19,751 bases of DNA from Anaerolineaceae bacterium UBA2274 (lineage in GTDB: Bacteria; Chloroflexota; Anaerolineae; Anaerolineales; Anaerolineaceae): positions 1 to 19,751 of the forward strand of contig DDWY01000104.1 in assembly GCA_002347705.1 (NCBI GenBank), read 5' to 3'. This document shows positions 1 to 7,420 of this stretch, piece after piece. The first letter of the stretch is position 1. Each line of letters opens with the position of its first letter. Position numbers and translations under genes: made by a program. The notes under the pieces were generated by a model. That model saw nothing but the letters and a program-made list of their open reading frames with translations, searched no databases and had not been told where the DNA came from.

Positions 1-346
1 TCAAACTCCTGACAGGGGTCGGCTTCAAGACGCAACCCGCTTCAGGCGCTTAACCCAGGGTGTATTGTCGGTGGTGGTCAAAAGGAAGGTAAAAAACAAC
101 CAAATTGAGTGAATTATGAACAGCCCTGAGGCATGATGGCCCCTGTTTTCGATGAAATTCCAGATTATGAACAGGCATTTTCACCTAATCTACTCTTTTT
201 TCACCACCCTCAATAATTTATCGCTGTTTAATTCCCCTCGCGATGACACCCACAACCAATGCCCATATGCCCAACCCCCCAATAAGCATTGACCCAACAT
301 CACGCCCTTAGACCGACTGCTCGCAAATTCCTGAAGCGAAATACTC
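1..346. other. Intergenic region, no recognised gene
   Basis: No convincing coding region is visible on either strand. Two copies of the 11-mer ATTATGAACAG (113-123 and 164-174) lie 51 bp apart in direct orientation. The stretch around 190-240 is AT-rich with T-runs. A small minus-strand ORF (218-289) is listed separately. The segment lies downstream of the minus-strand gene ending at 347, so it may hold that transcript's 3' end, but I see no strong GC hairpin with a U-tract. Confidence 0.5.
218..289 (-). CDS. Possible 23-aa single-pass membrane peptide or 3' gene remnant
   Basis: Read on the minus strand from ATG at 289 to TAA at 218, this short frame encodes an almost uninterrupted hydrophobic stretch (MLIGGLGIWALVVGV...) followed by a basic end (ARGIKQR). 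That is the shape of a single transmembrane helix with a positive C-terminal tail. The frame is closed by a stop a few codons upstream and has no clear Shine-Dalgarno, so it could be the decayed 3' end of a longer membrane-protein gene or chance. It lies downstream of, and on the same strand as, the glycosidase-like gene. I do not recognise a family. Confidence 0.2.
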   Translation of the reverse strand: MLIGGLGIWALVVGVIARGIKQR

Positions 347-2644
347 TTATTTCCCTATAAACAGTTTGCCGGAGCTGCCGAAGTGGTGGGCGAGGGTGCC
401 ATCGGGGAATTGGATGGCGGTGTTCTTGCCATCCCGCCGCACTTCCAGCCCCCGAAAGCGCACAATCAAGGGCCAGGGGCAGGGGTTCTCCCCCGAAATG
501 CTGACTTTCTGCTCATTGATGATCTGGATACCAGCCACTTCAAGCAGCAGCAGCGGCGGCAGCAGTCCGCGGATGCCGTTGCGCTTTCCCCAGCAAGCGC
601 CGCTATCGCTGGTGAAGCCCTCCATCAGGGCGTGCTCGCGCTTGAGCATATCGCTGAAGCCCAGCATCAGCCGGCTGAGGAGGTCGAAGGCGAGTTTCTT
701 TTCACCGATGCGGTTGAGATGCTCGATCAGGAGGCAATTCCAGCCAATGTTCACGCTGCCGCCATCGGTTTTGGCGGGGTTGAGGTCGGTGGGCAGACCA
801 AAACGGTAGCGGAAATCCTGCGGGGCAGCCCAGGCGGGCAATTCTTCCTCACCGCCTTGCCCCTCCCAACCCAACTGCTGGCTGATATCGGTGATTTCCA
901 GATCGCTGGTGTAGACCTGCAGCGAGCCTTTGGTTACGTCCAGGTTCTTTAGGCGGTCGAAACGCGAAAAAACGTTTTGGGTGGTGATGTGGAAACCGTA
1001 GGTGAGCCAGTTCATATTGCTGGAAGTGATGGTTTCGCGCAGCTCCTGCCCATAAATATCCGCGCCAACCACCTGGAAGTCACCGGGCATGCAATAGGCG
1101 TGACATTTGAGCAGGATATTCAGCCTGGCGGGGGTTTTGAGCCGCACACTCTGCCAATTCGGATCGGGCAGCTCCACCCCGATTACTTTTTGGGATAGGT
1201 GGACGCGGTGGGTGTCGCGATCAATGAAGGATGTGCCGGGCTGTTCGGAGCGAAAGCGGGTGATGGCTGCCCCGAGACGTTCCTGGTAAGGGCGGATTTG
1301 AGCCGAAAGCTGCTCATCGCCCAGGACGCGCGTCATCCGTTGGAGGGTTTCGAGCTCGCCCGAGAGTAGGATTGCCAGCCCCAGGCTTTCGGCGCTGGAG
1401 ATGCGGGTGGGGAAGGATTCTTCCTGCCAAACGTTAAAGTTGGGCAGATCTGTCAGCCTGGCATAGTCAGGGCTTGGCCACTCCGGCAGTCCGTCCTGGT
1501 CGCGGTCGTGCTGCGGGGAGAACCAGCTCAGGGTTTGCTCTGCCAACACAGGCAGGCATTCCGCCAGGAATTGGGGCTGCTGATGGTAGGTGTGGACGTC
1601 CCAGACCAGTGCGGCAAGCTGCGGGAATGGCGGCGCGTTTTTGTATTGAGGGTTTTTGAGGATCGAACGGATCAGGTCAACCGCCAATTGAGTTTGGGCG
1701 GGCAGAAGCGTACGCAAGAACTGTCGGATCTCCAAGATTGAGGACTGGTCCGAGCTCAAACTCCAAAATCTGGGCTCATAAGCCTTGCCGACAGGGCTAT
1801 GGGTGTTGCGGCTGTCAAAGAAAGTCAACCCTTGTTCAGGATCCTCCGGCTTTTTGACGAGCAGGTTGGCTTGATCCTGCATGGCTTTAAAGACCAGGTT
1901 CCAGTCATGCAGTGGGGTTTCAATTTCAAGTGCGCGGGCTTGATTGGCGACCTCAAGGCGGGCGACTTCTGCCTGCCAGTTGGCGGGGAAAGGTTTGAGG
2001 ACGCGTTCCTGGCTCTGGGAAGGTGAAAAAGCCAGGCTGCAGCGCCAGAGCATAGAGAATTCTTCGCCAGGCTGAAGCAGTTGGCTGATCTCGAGCGCTT
2101 GGTTGGGGCTGATGACCGGCTTGGGCATGCCTTCCATGACCAGCGCGACGGTCATCTCGCCGCTTTGCCCGCGCAGGTAGGTTTTGTAGTCCAGTTTGGT
2201 GATGGACATACCCTGCCCACCGTCCAAGGGCACCAGCAAACCTGCCACGCGCGCGCTCAGTTCGGCATTTTCCGTGCCGCTGTTGCGCAGCGTGACGCGC
2301 CCGCTGATCGCATAGGGCTCGCGCGCCCAAAACTCGAAAGAGGCTTGCGTTTCCGGGTCGGGTGAGAGGTTCAGCTTGGCATAGTTTGAGGTGAGGTTGT
2401 CGATGCGGGGAGTGGAGAAATTTTCGTTCAAGTTTTGGTAGATGTGCTTGTTTCGGGTGACGAAAGGAAAGATGCGGAAGGACTGCGCCTGCAACCCCAG
2501 GCTGGTTTGAAGCGAAAGCGGCTGAGCCGGCTCGAGTTCCAGTTGCCAGACGATATCCGGGCTTTCCAGATCGGTCGCGAAGGCGTGATCCGCCGCCAGC
2601 GTAAGGCTGATGGGGTCGGTGGTGAAGTAGGGTCCGGAGGGCAT
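347..2644 (-). CDS. Putative (alpha/alpha)6-barrel glycoside hydrolase-like protein
   Basis: The 765-residue product has no signal peptide or membrane segment, so it is predicted to be cytoplasmic. Residues 1-235 look beta-rich, with a sandwich-like region including YAISGRVTLRNSGTENAEL at about 111-129. Residues 240-470 are helical and carry DRDQDGLPEWP (380-390), an acidic Asp-Gly-Leu-Pro-Glu pattern typical of (alpha/alpha)6-toroid glycosidases of the GH63/MGH1-like type. Residues about 485-595 are again beta-rich and appear inserted before the barrel resumes (GGSVNIGWNCLLIEHLNRIG at 628-647; MEGFTSDSGACWG at 674-686). A short beta-rich tail closes the protein. A role in oligosaccharide or glycogen-type carbohydrate turnover is plausible, but substrate and catalytic acids cannot be assigned. 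The ATG at 2644 lacks a Shine-Dalgarno and lies 6 nt after a TATACT hexamer. The gene diverges from the PBP gene. Confidence 0.55.
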   Translation of the reverse strand: MPSGPYFTTDPISLTLAADHAFATDLESPDIVWQLELEPAQPLSLQTSLGLQAQSFRIFPFVTRNKHIYQNLNENFSTPRIDNLTSNYAKLNLSPDPETQASFEFWAREPYAISGRVTLRNSGTENAELSARVAGLLVPLDGGQGMSITKLDYKTYLRGQSGEMTVALVMEGMPKPVISPNQALEISQLLQPGEEFSMLWRCSLAFSPSQSQERVLKPFPANWQAEVARLEVANQARALEIETPLHDWNLVFKAMQDQANLLVKKPEDPEQGLTFFDSRNTHSPVGKAYEPRFWSLSSDQSSILEIRQFLRTLLPAQTQLAVDLIRSILKNPQYKNAPPFPQLAALVWDVHTYHQQPQFLAECLPVLAEQTLSWFSPQHDRDQDGLPEWPSPDYARLTDLPNFNVWQEESFPTRISSAESLGLAILLSGELETLQRMTRVLGDEQLSAQIRPYQERLGAAITRFRSEQPGTSFIDRDTHRVHLSQKVIGVELPDPNWQSVRLKTPARLNILLKCHAYCMPGDFQVVGADIYGQELRETITSSNMNWLTYGFHITTQNVFSRFDRLKNLDVTKGSLQVYTSDLEITDISQQLGWEGQGGEEELPAWAAPQDFRYRFGLPTDLNPAKTDGGSVNIGWNCLLIEHLNRIGEKKLAFDLLSRLMLGFSDMLKREHALMEGFTSDSGACWGKRNGIRGLLPPLLLLEVAGIQIINEQKVSISGENPCPWPLIVRFRGLEVRRDGKNTAIQFPDGTLAHHFGSSGKLFIGK

Positions 2645-2650
2645 GGATTA

Positions 2651-2656
2651 AGTATA
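2651..2656 (-). promoter_or_regulatory. -10 hexamer for a possibly leaderless transcript
   Basis: On the minus strand, TATACT (5 of 6 to the TATAAT consensus) is followed by six bases and then the ATG at 2644, so a standard start site would fall on the A of the ATG. No purine-rich Shine-Dalgarno precedes the ATG and no good -35 at 16-18 bp is visible. The call rests on the hexamer and its spacing only. Confidence 0.4.
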
Positions 2657-2719
2657 AACTGTTTGGTCCTGGCGTTGCACAAACTTGGCGCATGGCGCAA
2701 ACTTGGCATTTTCAGCTTA

Positions 2720-2728
2720 TGTTAAAAT
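2720..2728 (+). promoter_or_regulatory. Extended -10 promoter of the PBP gene, possibly leaderless
   Basis: TGTTAAAAT reads as an extended -10 element (TGn followed by TAAAAT). Six bases separate it from the ATG at 2735, which places +1 on the start codon. A TTGGCA at 2703-2708 resembles a -35 but is only 14 bp away, so the extended -10 probably does the work. If transcription starts slightly further downstream, in-frame ATGs at 2747 or 2759 (the latter preceded by AGGA) are alternative starts. Confidence 0.45.
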
Positions 2729-2734
2729 GGCACT

Positions 2735-5700
2735 ATGGATAACAGGATGGACTATGCTATGGACGAGAACGAAAAAGACCAAATCAAACCCGCGGAATAC
2801 CAGGAGTTGGGTGCCTTCCAGGAGACGCCCGGATACACCCCTGCCCTGGATCCGGTCAGTAAATTTGAAACCTTCGAGGGCTATGGCAGTGAGGATTTGC
2901 GAGATCCCTTGGCAAAGATGGAAGAGGCAGCAGAGCCAAACCCAGAACCCGAGCAAGCACCCGAGCCTGAGCCAACAATTGATCCTGAGCCGGAAACGAC
3001 AGCTGATTCCAGCTTTTTCACCGAGCTGACAGGGTTCAAAGAAGTTGATACCCTCCCCGAGCCCGATTGGGAATCGGAGGAGATAACCGACTTTAGTACC
3101 GGGCACTGGGCAGTCGACCAAAAAACCCAAAGTGAAGCGCTGCAGACGGTGATGGAACCAGATCAACCAGAGACCATCCTTAATTCTGATGATATCCCGA
3201 CCATTCCGCCCATGCCAGAAGACGTGCCCCAGGTGAGCAAACCTGAAGCTGAACCGCTGCCGCAGGCAGTTGAGTTGGTTGATCCGCACGCTACGGTTCT
3301 GGCATCCACGGCTTTTGCTAACAACGTCGATCAGGCGACGGAAGGCACACAGCCTGTGCTGACTTCACATACCCAGCCCAAGAAAATCACTTCAGAAACC
3401 AAAATTCAACCTGCCGCTGGCGCTAACGGAAAAAAGGTAAAGAAAGCCAAGCCGCCCAAAAATGGAAAGAAAAGCGGCTGTTTTGGTAAGACTTTACTGA
3501 TTGGAGCGATCGTCTTTTTGTTGGTGATGATGGGTGTGGCGGCTTTCGCGATTTACAAATACTTTGACATTGCCAAAACTCTGCCGGCGGTGGATGAGCT
3601 GCAAAATCGCGCCTCGCAGTTTGAGACCACGCGCATCCTCGACCGCAACGGCAATATCCTTTATGAAATCGTCGATCCAAACGCGGGCAAACGCACTTAT
3701 GTGCCGCTTGAACGCATATCGCCTTACGTGATCGCCGCGACGATCGCCACCGAAGACAAGGAATACTACAACCACCCCGGCTTCGACCTCGTGGCTTTGG
3801 CGCGCGCGCTCTATACCAACTACACCTCCGGCGAGATCGTTTCAGGTGCCTCCACTATCACCCAACAGTTGGCGCGTATGCTGCTCCTGACGGACGAACG
3901 CTTCGTGCAATCCTACGAACGGAAAGCGCGCGAGATCATCCTCGCGGCAGAAATCACGCGCCGCTATACCAAGGAACAGGTGCTGGAACTTTACCTCAAC
4001 GAAATTTTCTACGGCAATTTTTCGTATGGCATTGAAGCTGCCGCCGAAACTTACTTCAACACTACCGCCGCGGACCTGACGCTGTGGCAATCCTCCTTCC
4101 TGGCAGGTCTGCCGCAAGCGCCGGCTGAATACGACATCTACAACAACCGTGAAGCCACGCTAAATCGTAACAAAACGGTCCTGCTATTAATGTATCAGCT
4201 CAGCAATGAAAAAGGCTGCATCGAAATCGGCGAAAATCTGGAACCAGTCTTCCTGGACGCGATGCAAACGCTTGAGGCTGCCAATATTTTGGAAGCCTAC
4301 GAGTTTACCAAGCGGGATTTTGTGATGGAATTCCCTCATTGGGTGGTGTTCATTCAGTCTCTGCTTGAGTCGCAATTCGATTCGCAGACGATTTACCGTT
4401 CAGGTTTTACGATCTACACGACTCTTGATCCGAACTTGCAGCGGCAGGCTGAAAAGGCAGTGCGAGACCAGCTAGCGTTGATGACCGGGAATAACGCCAC
4501 CAACGGGGCGGTGATCGCGATGGACCCCAAAACCGGCGAAATCCTCTCGATGGTAGGCTCAGCTGACTTCAATAACCCGGAAATCAGCGGGCAGGTGAAT
4601 ATGGCACTGACCCAGACCCGCCAGCCAGGTTCTGCGATCAAACCGCTGACTTACCTGGCGGCATTTGAGAAGGATTGGACTCCAGGCACGCTGATTTGGG
4701 ACGTGCCGGCGAGCTTTGCGCCTTCGGGCGACCCCAACGATACCAATCCGCGCTATGAGCCGGTCAATTACGACGGCCGCTTCCACGGTCCGGTGACTGT
4801 GCGAGATGCACTGGCGAACTCCTACAACATCCCGGCTGTCAAAGCACTGGAGTACGTCGGCATTTACGACGACCCAACAACGCCAAACCCGGATGGTTTC
4901 ATCAACCTGGCACGCCGGCTGGGCATTAGCAGCCTGAACCGACCTGACTATGGGCTCTCACTGACGCTGGGCGGCGGTGAGGTGAGCCTGCTCGAACTGA
5001 CGGGGGCTTACCAGGTGCTGGCAAATGAGGGGCGCAAAGTAGCGCCAGTGGCGATTACCAAGGTGATCGATCACAAGGGTAATGTTATTTACGAATATGT
5101 CCCGAGCAATGGTGAACAAATCGTACGGGCGGCACACGCCTATCTGCTTTCTTCGATCCTATCCGATAACAACGCCCGCGCGCCTATGTTTGGCACCAAC
5201 TCTGTGCTGGCGCTGCCCTTCCAGGCGGCGGTGAAAACCGGCACCACCAATGACTACCGCGACAACTGGACCGTCGGCTACACCCCGGACCTGGTGGTGG
5301 GGGTGTGGGTGGGGAACGCGGACTACACGCCCATGGTCAACACCTCCGGCGTAAGCGGCGCCGCGCCGATCTGGGCAAATATCATGCAGTCCGGCATTCA
5401 GCAGTTGCGCGGTGGCAGCGCCTCCTCCTTCGGCAGACCTTCGGACGTGGTGGATATGACAATCTGTTCTGTCTCGGGTACTGTGCCAAGCGAATATTGC
5501 CCCAGCCAGCGTACGGAAGTTTTTGCCTCCGACCAGGGTCCCCTGCCCGCGGAAGAAGACCTCTGGGTAAAAAGTATGATCGACTCCTGGACCGGACTGC
5601 AGGCTTCGCCTGCCTGTTCTGAGTTCACTAAAGAAGCCCTGACGATCAACGTGGAAGACAAAGACGCCATCAAATGGCTCAAGACGGACGCTGGTAAAGC

Positions 5701-6202
5701 CTGGGCGGATAAATACGGCTTCCCTGATCCGCTGGTGATCAAGCCTGAGAGGGAATGCCGCCTGGATGACCCCCGCCCGATCATTGACCTGGTAAATTTG
5801 CAAAACCCAATCACTGAAAATCCGTTCCAGGTGGTGGGGGTGGTGGACGCGACGGCAAACTTCAAACAATACAAACTGCACTGGGGTGAGGGCGAGAATC
5901 CAACCCAGTGGAACGCACTGCAGGAAGATTGGATCATGACGCCGATGCGCAGCGCTGGGGTGCTGGCGGAATGGGATGTCAGCGAGCTGGATGGCAAGAC
6001 GATTACCCTGCGCGTGACTCTGCACAGCACTCAAAATACGGAAGTGCAGAAGAAATACACCTTGTTCTTTACGCTGCCAACGCCCACGCCAAGCCCCACA
6101 CCCACACCAACTGAGACTCCGACGGTGACTCCCACCCCCACTTTAACGCCCACGCCCACAGCCCCGCCGGACGAACCAACGCCAACAGAGGAGACGCCGT
6201 AA
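2735..6202 (+). CDS. Bifunctional class A penicillin-binding protein (transglycosylase/transpeptidase)
   Basis: This 1155-aa protein polymerises lipid II into glycan strands and cross-links them outside the membrane. Residues 1-250 form an acidic, Pro/Glu-rich, probably disordered cytoplasmic arm ending in a Lys-rich stretch. One transmembrane helix follows at about 253-276. The GT51 glycosyltransferase domain (about 295-470) has TEDKEYYNHPG with catalytic E340, GASTITQQLARML (371-383) and KARE (397-400). The transpeptidase domain (about 560-890) has the serine nucleophile in SAIK (633-636), SYN (696-698) and KTGT (834-837), so both activities look intact. Residues about 1030-1110 resemble the beta-sandwich tail of PBP1C-type proteins. 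The last 40 or so residues are a (Pro-Thr)n-rich low-complexity tail. It is longer than typical PBP1s because of the N-terminal arm and the tail. The start may instead be M5 or M9. It is transcribed away from the glycosidase-like gene and converges on the methylase-like gene. Confidence 0.93.
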   Translation: MDNRMDYAMDENEKDQIKPAEYQELGAFQETPGYTPALDPVSKFETFEGYGSEDLRDPLAKMEEAAEPNPEPEQAPEPEPTIDPEPETTADSSFFTELTGFKEVDTLPEPDWESEEITDFSTGHWAVDQKTQSEALQTVMEPDQPETILNSDDIPTIPPMPEDVPQVSKPEAEPLPQAVELVDPHATVLASTAFANNVDQATEGTQPVLTSHTQPKKITSETKIQPAAGANGKKVKKAKPPKNGKKSGCFGKTLLIGAIVFLLVMMGVAAFAIYKYFDIAKTLPAVDELQNRASQFETTRILDRNGNILYEIVDPNAGKRTYVPLERISPYVIAATIATEDKEYYNHPGFDLVALARALYTNYTSGEIVSGASTITQQLARMLLLTDERFVQSYERKAREIILAAEITRRYTKEQVLELYLNEIFYGNFSYGIEAAAETYFNTTAADLTLWQSSFLAGLPQAPAEYDIYNNREATLNRNKTVLLLMYQLSNEKGCIEIGENLEPVFLDAMQTLEAANILEAYEFTKRDFVMEFPHWVVFIQSLLESQFDSQTIYRSGFTIYTTLDPNLQRQAEKAVRDQLALMTGNNATNGAVIAMDPKTGEILSMVGSADFNNPEISGQVNMALTQTRQPGSAIKPLTYLAAFEKDWTPGTLIWDVPASFAPSGDPNDTNPRYEPVNYDGRFHGPVTVRDALANSYNIPAVKALEYVGIYDDPTTPNPDGFINLARRLGISSLNRPDYGLSLTLGGGEVSLLELTGAYQVLANEGRKVAPVAITKVIDHKGNVIYEYVPSNGEQIVRAAHAYLLSSILSDNNARAPMFGTNSVLALPFQAAVKTGTTNDYRDNWTVGYTPDLVVGVWVGNADYTPMVNTSGVSGAAPIWANIMQSGIQQLRGGSASSFGRPSDVVDMTICSVSGTVPSEYCPSQRTEVFASDQGPLPAEEDLWVKSMIDSWTGLQASPACSEFTKEALTINVEDKDAIKWLKTDAGKAWADKYGFPDPLVIKPERECRLDDPRPIIDLVNLQNPITENPFQVVGVVDATANFKQYKLHWGEGENPTQWNALQEDWIMTPMRSAGVLAEWDVSELDGKTITLRVTLHSTQNTEVQKKYTLFFTLPTPTPSPTPTPTETPTVTPTPTLTPTPTAPPDEPTPTEETP

Positions 6203-6253
6203 TCAGGTTTGCGGGTCGGGCATTGTTTTTGAACCCGACGGTGTAAGTTGATG

Positions 6254-6310
6254 GGTGGTTTGGCGTAAACGGATTCTAAAAAATTAGGGATCTGAGAAAG
6301 CCAACCCACT
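6254..6310. repeat. 57-bp palindromic element, copy 1
   Basis: The ends are GGTGGTTTGGC (6254-6264) and GCCAACCCACT (6300-6310), imperfect 11-bp inverted repeats around a 35-bp centre. A second element of the same length and termini lies at 7211-7267. The TTGGCGTAAA just inside the left arm recurs at 7135-7144. Confidence 0.5.
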
Positions 6311-6358
6311 TACCAGGAGCTTGTTCTTACCCTGACTGTTGTGTCGGAGTAAGCACAC

Positions 6359-6459
6359 CTCGTAGGGAACTGGTCTGCCTGGTCCAGTGTGTCAAAGTCA
6401 GTCAGTAGCCCTTGCTAATTAGCAGCAAGGACAGGCAGATGATCATTCCGACCTACGAG
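6359..6459. repeat. 101-bp imperfect inverted repeat with central hairpin
   Basis: The outer arms CTCGTAGG (6359-6366) and CCTACGAG (6452-6459) are perfectly complementary. Inside them CTGCCT (6375-6380) pairs with AGGCAG (6433-6438). At the centre CCTTGCT (6410-6416) and AGCAAGG (6424-6430) form a 7-bp stem with a 7-nt loop. It could fold as a long hairpin in the PBP 3' UTR or represent a MITE-like element. The GTAGG/GGAATG vocabulary resembles a repeat family common in environmental bacterial genomes. Confidence 0.5.
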
Positions 6460-6475
6460 TAATAAGGTCTTCTTG

Positions 6476-6549
6476 TGTCATCGCGAGGGAGCGCCAGCGA
6501 AGAATCTTTATGGCAGAGGGGTAAGATCCTTCGTTCCTCAGGATGAAAA
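6476..6549. repeat. REP-like palindromic unit A
   Basis: The left arm starts TGTCATCGCGAGGGAGCG and ends GAAGAATCTT. The right arm is AAGATCCTTCG...CAGGATGAAA. The arms pair imperfectly, with a loop near 6509-6522. Its 71-bp core (6500-6570) is repeated at 6798-6868 with six mismatches. Confidence 0.6.
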
Positions 6550-6557
6550 GAATCGTT

Positions 6558-6629
6558 TGTCATTCCGAGCGCCGGCGAGGAGTCTTGCAGGTTAGCCCCT
6601 GGATTCTTCACTTCTTTCAGAGGGACAAG
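6558..6629. repeat. REP-like palindromic unit B
   Basis: TGTCATTCCGAGCG begins the left arm and GGATTCTTCACTTC...GAGGGACA forms the right arm. It follows unit A within about 10 bp and is more degenerate than units A, C and D. Confidence 0.5.
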
Positions 6630-6797
6630 AATAGTTTGTCGGTCGGAATGAGACCGCTGGTGGATGTGGGCTTGCAGGGGATGTGTTGCGGGCTTACTCC
6701 GACAAACCGAACACATACCACGCCCGCTGTTGGCGGAGTGCGCGATCCTTACTGCTTCGAAGTGACAGCAAACAAAAGCGCATTCCGCCCTACAACT

Positions 6798-6849
6798 AAG
6801 AATCTTTATGGCAGAGGGGCAGGATCCTTCGTCCCTCAGGATGACAAGA
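6798..6849. repeat. REP-like unit C (half unit, duplicate of unit A)
   Basis: The span starts AAGAATCTTTATGGCAG and contains GGATCCTTCGTCCCTCAGGATGACA. The surrounding 71 bp (6798-6868) matches 6500-6570 at 65 of 71 positions with no gap, so these are recent duplicates relative to the other units. The TGTCATTC left arm is missing here; CATTCCGCCCTAC, which belongs to another repeat family, abuts instead. Confidence 0.6.
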
Positions 6850-6855
6850 ATCGTC

Positions 6856-6927
6856 TGTCATTCTGAGCTTCTTTTGCGAAGAATCTAATCAGTAGAGATC
6901 AGATCCTTCTCTTCGTTCAGGATGACA
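6856..6927. repeat. REP-like palindromic unit D
   Basis: This is the most complete unit. TGTCATTCTGAGC...GCGAAGAATCT pairs with AGATCCTTCTCTTCGTTCAG followed by GATGACA, giving a long imperfect hairpin with a loop of about 15 nt. Confidence 0.65.
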
Positions 6928-6933
6928 AAAGTT

Positions 6934-6967
6934 GAGATCGCCACGTCGCATTCGCTCCTCGCTATGA
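6934..6967. repeat. Degenerate half REP-like unit
   Basis: GAGATCGCCACGTCGC followed by TTCGCTCCTCGCTATGACA is the reverse complement of the TGTCATCGCGAGGGAGCG class of left arm seen in unit A. It has no matching partner arm nearby. Confidence 0.4.
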
Positions 6968-7039
6968 CAGTATTGGAATGCTGTGGATAATTTGTTTACA
7001 CCTTTCCGCTGCGCATTTATTCCAGGCGCGTTACTCTTT

Positions 7040-7110
7040 TGTCATTCTAGGTTTCGTTTGTGAGGAATCTGAGCATAGTTGTCCAGATCCTTCACTGCGT
7101 TCAGGATGAC
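7040..7110. repeat. REP-like palindromic unit E
   Basis: The left arm begins TGTCATTCTAGGTTTCG and includes GAGGAATCT. The right arm, AGATCCTTCACTGCGTTCAG followed by GATGAC (7085-7110), pairs with it. It belongs to the same family as units A to D. Confidence 0.6.
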
Positions 7111-7210
7111 CAACGCTGGTTGTGGGGGAGAGGGTTGGCGTAAATGGATGGCGACAATTTGGGGGACTAATTAAGGGTGACAATCAATTACCAATGCAAG
7201 ATTGCTATCC

Positions 7211-7267
7211 GGTGGGTTGGCTAACACAAGGTTTGGATCGGAACAGGTTATTTGACGCCAACCCACC
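7211..7267. repeat. 57-bp palindromic element, copy 2
   Basis: GGTGGGTTGGC (7211-7221) and GCCAACCCACC (7257-7267) are a perfect 11-bp inverted repeat around a 35-bp centre. Total length equals that of the copy at 6254-6310, and the two copies bracket the REP-like cluster. A stray half (GGGTTGGCGTAAA) lies at 7132-7144. Confidence 0.55.
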
Positions 7268-7270
7268 CTA

Positions 7271-7328
7271 CCCAAGCGCTCGATGTCACCCAAGCGCTAC
7301 CCAAGCGCTCGATACAACCCAAGCACTC
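7271..7328. repeat. Two tandem copies of a 29-bp unit (CCCAAGCGCT motif)
   Basis: CCCAAGCGCT occurs at 7271, 7289 and 7300, and as CCCAAGCACT at 7318. The 18/11/18 spacing shows two 29-bp tandem copies (7271-7299 and 7300-7328) that differ at a few positions. No function is evident. Confidence 0.6.
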
Positions 7329-7420
7329 CATACTCAACTTTGCGGGTAAATAGACGCCCTCCCTTTTAGTGTAATAGTTCAGACTCTGTTCAGGAAATCT
7401 ACAGCTGCAACCTTGCTCGA

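Larger units (their letters stand above)
6203..7420. other. Repeat-rich convergent intergenic region
   Basis: About 1.2 kb between the convergent 3' ends of the PBP gene and the methylase-like gene carries no recognisable gene. It is built of palindromic repeats listed individually: two 57-bp elements, a 101-bp inverted repeat, at least five GATCCTTC...GGATGACA units, a degenerate half unit, and a 29-bp tandem duplication. A 13-bp perfect inverted repeat (TGTCGGAGTAAGC at 6342-6354; complement at 6692-6704) encloses part of the cluster. Open frames here run through the repeats and have no family signature. I see no classical GC-stem/U-tract terminator just after either stop codon, so the palindromes may provide 3'-end function. 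Confidence 0.75.

Noticed and set aside
5159..6034. Minus-strand open frame of 291 codons inside the PBP gene
   Set aside because: It overlaps the conserved transpeptidase domain in antisense, is His/Arg-rich and has no recognisable domain.
6215..6239. GTCGGG/CCCGAC hairpin after the PBP stop as an intrinsic terminator
   Set aside because: The stem is only 6 bp, the T-run is in the loop rather than after the stem, and no U-tract follows.
6453..6866. Open frames on both strands across the repeat cluster
   Set aside because: They are made of the palindromic repeats themselves and show no protein family features or Shine-Dalgarno.
6476..7110. Possible CRISPR array
   Set aside because: The repeats are individually palindromic, irregularly spaced, diverged and in mixed arrangements, and there are no cas genes.
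7122..7349. 75-codon plus-strand frame
   Set aside because: It runs through a 57-bp palindrome and the 29-bp tandem repeat, so its open length reflects repeat composition; no domain is visible.
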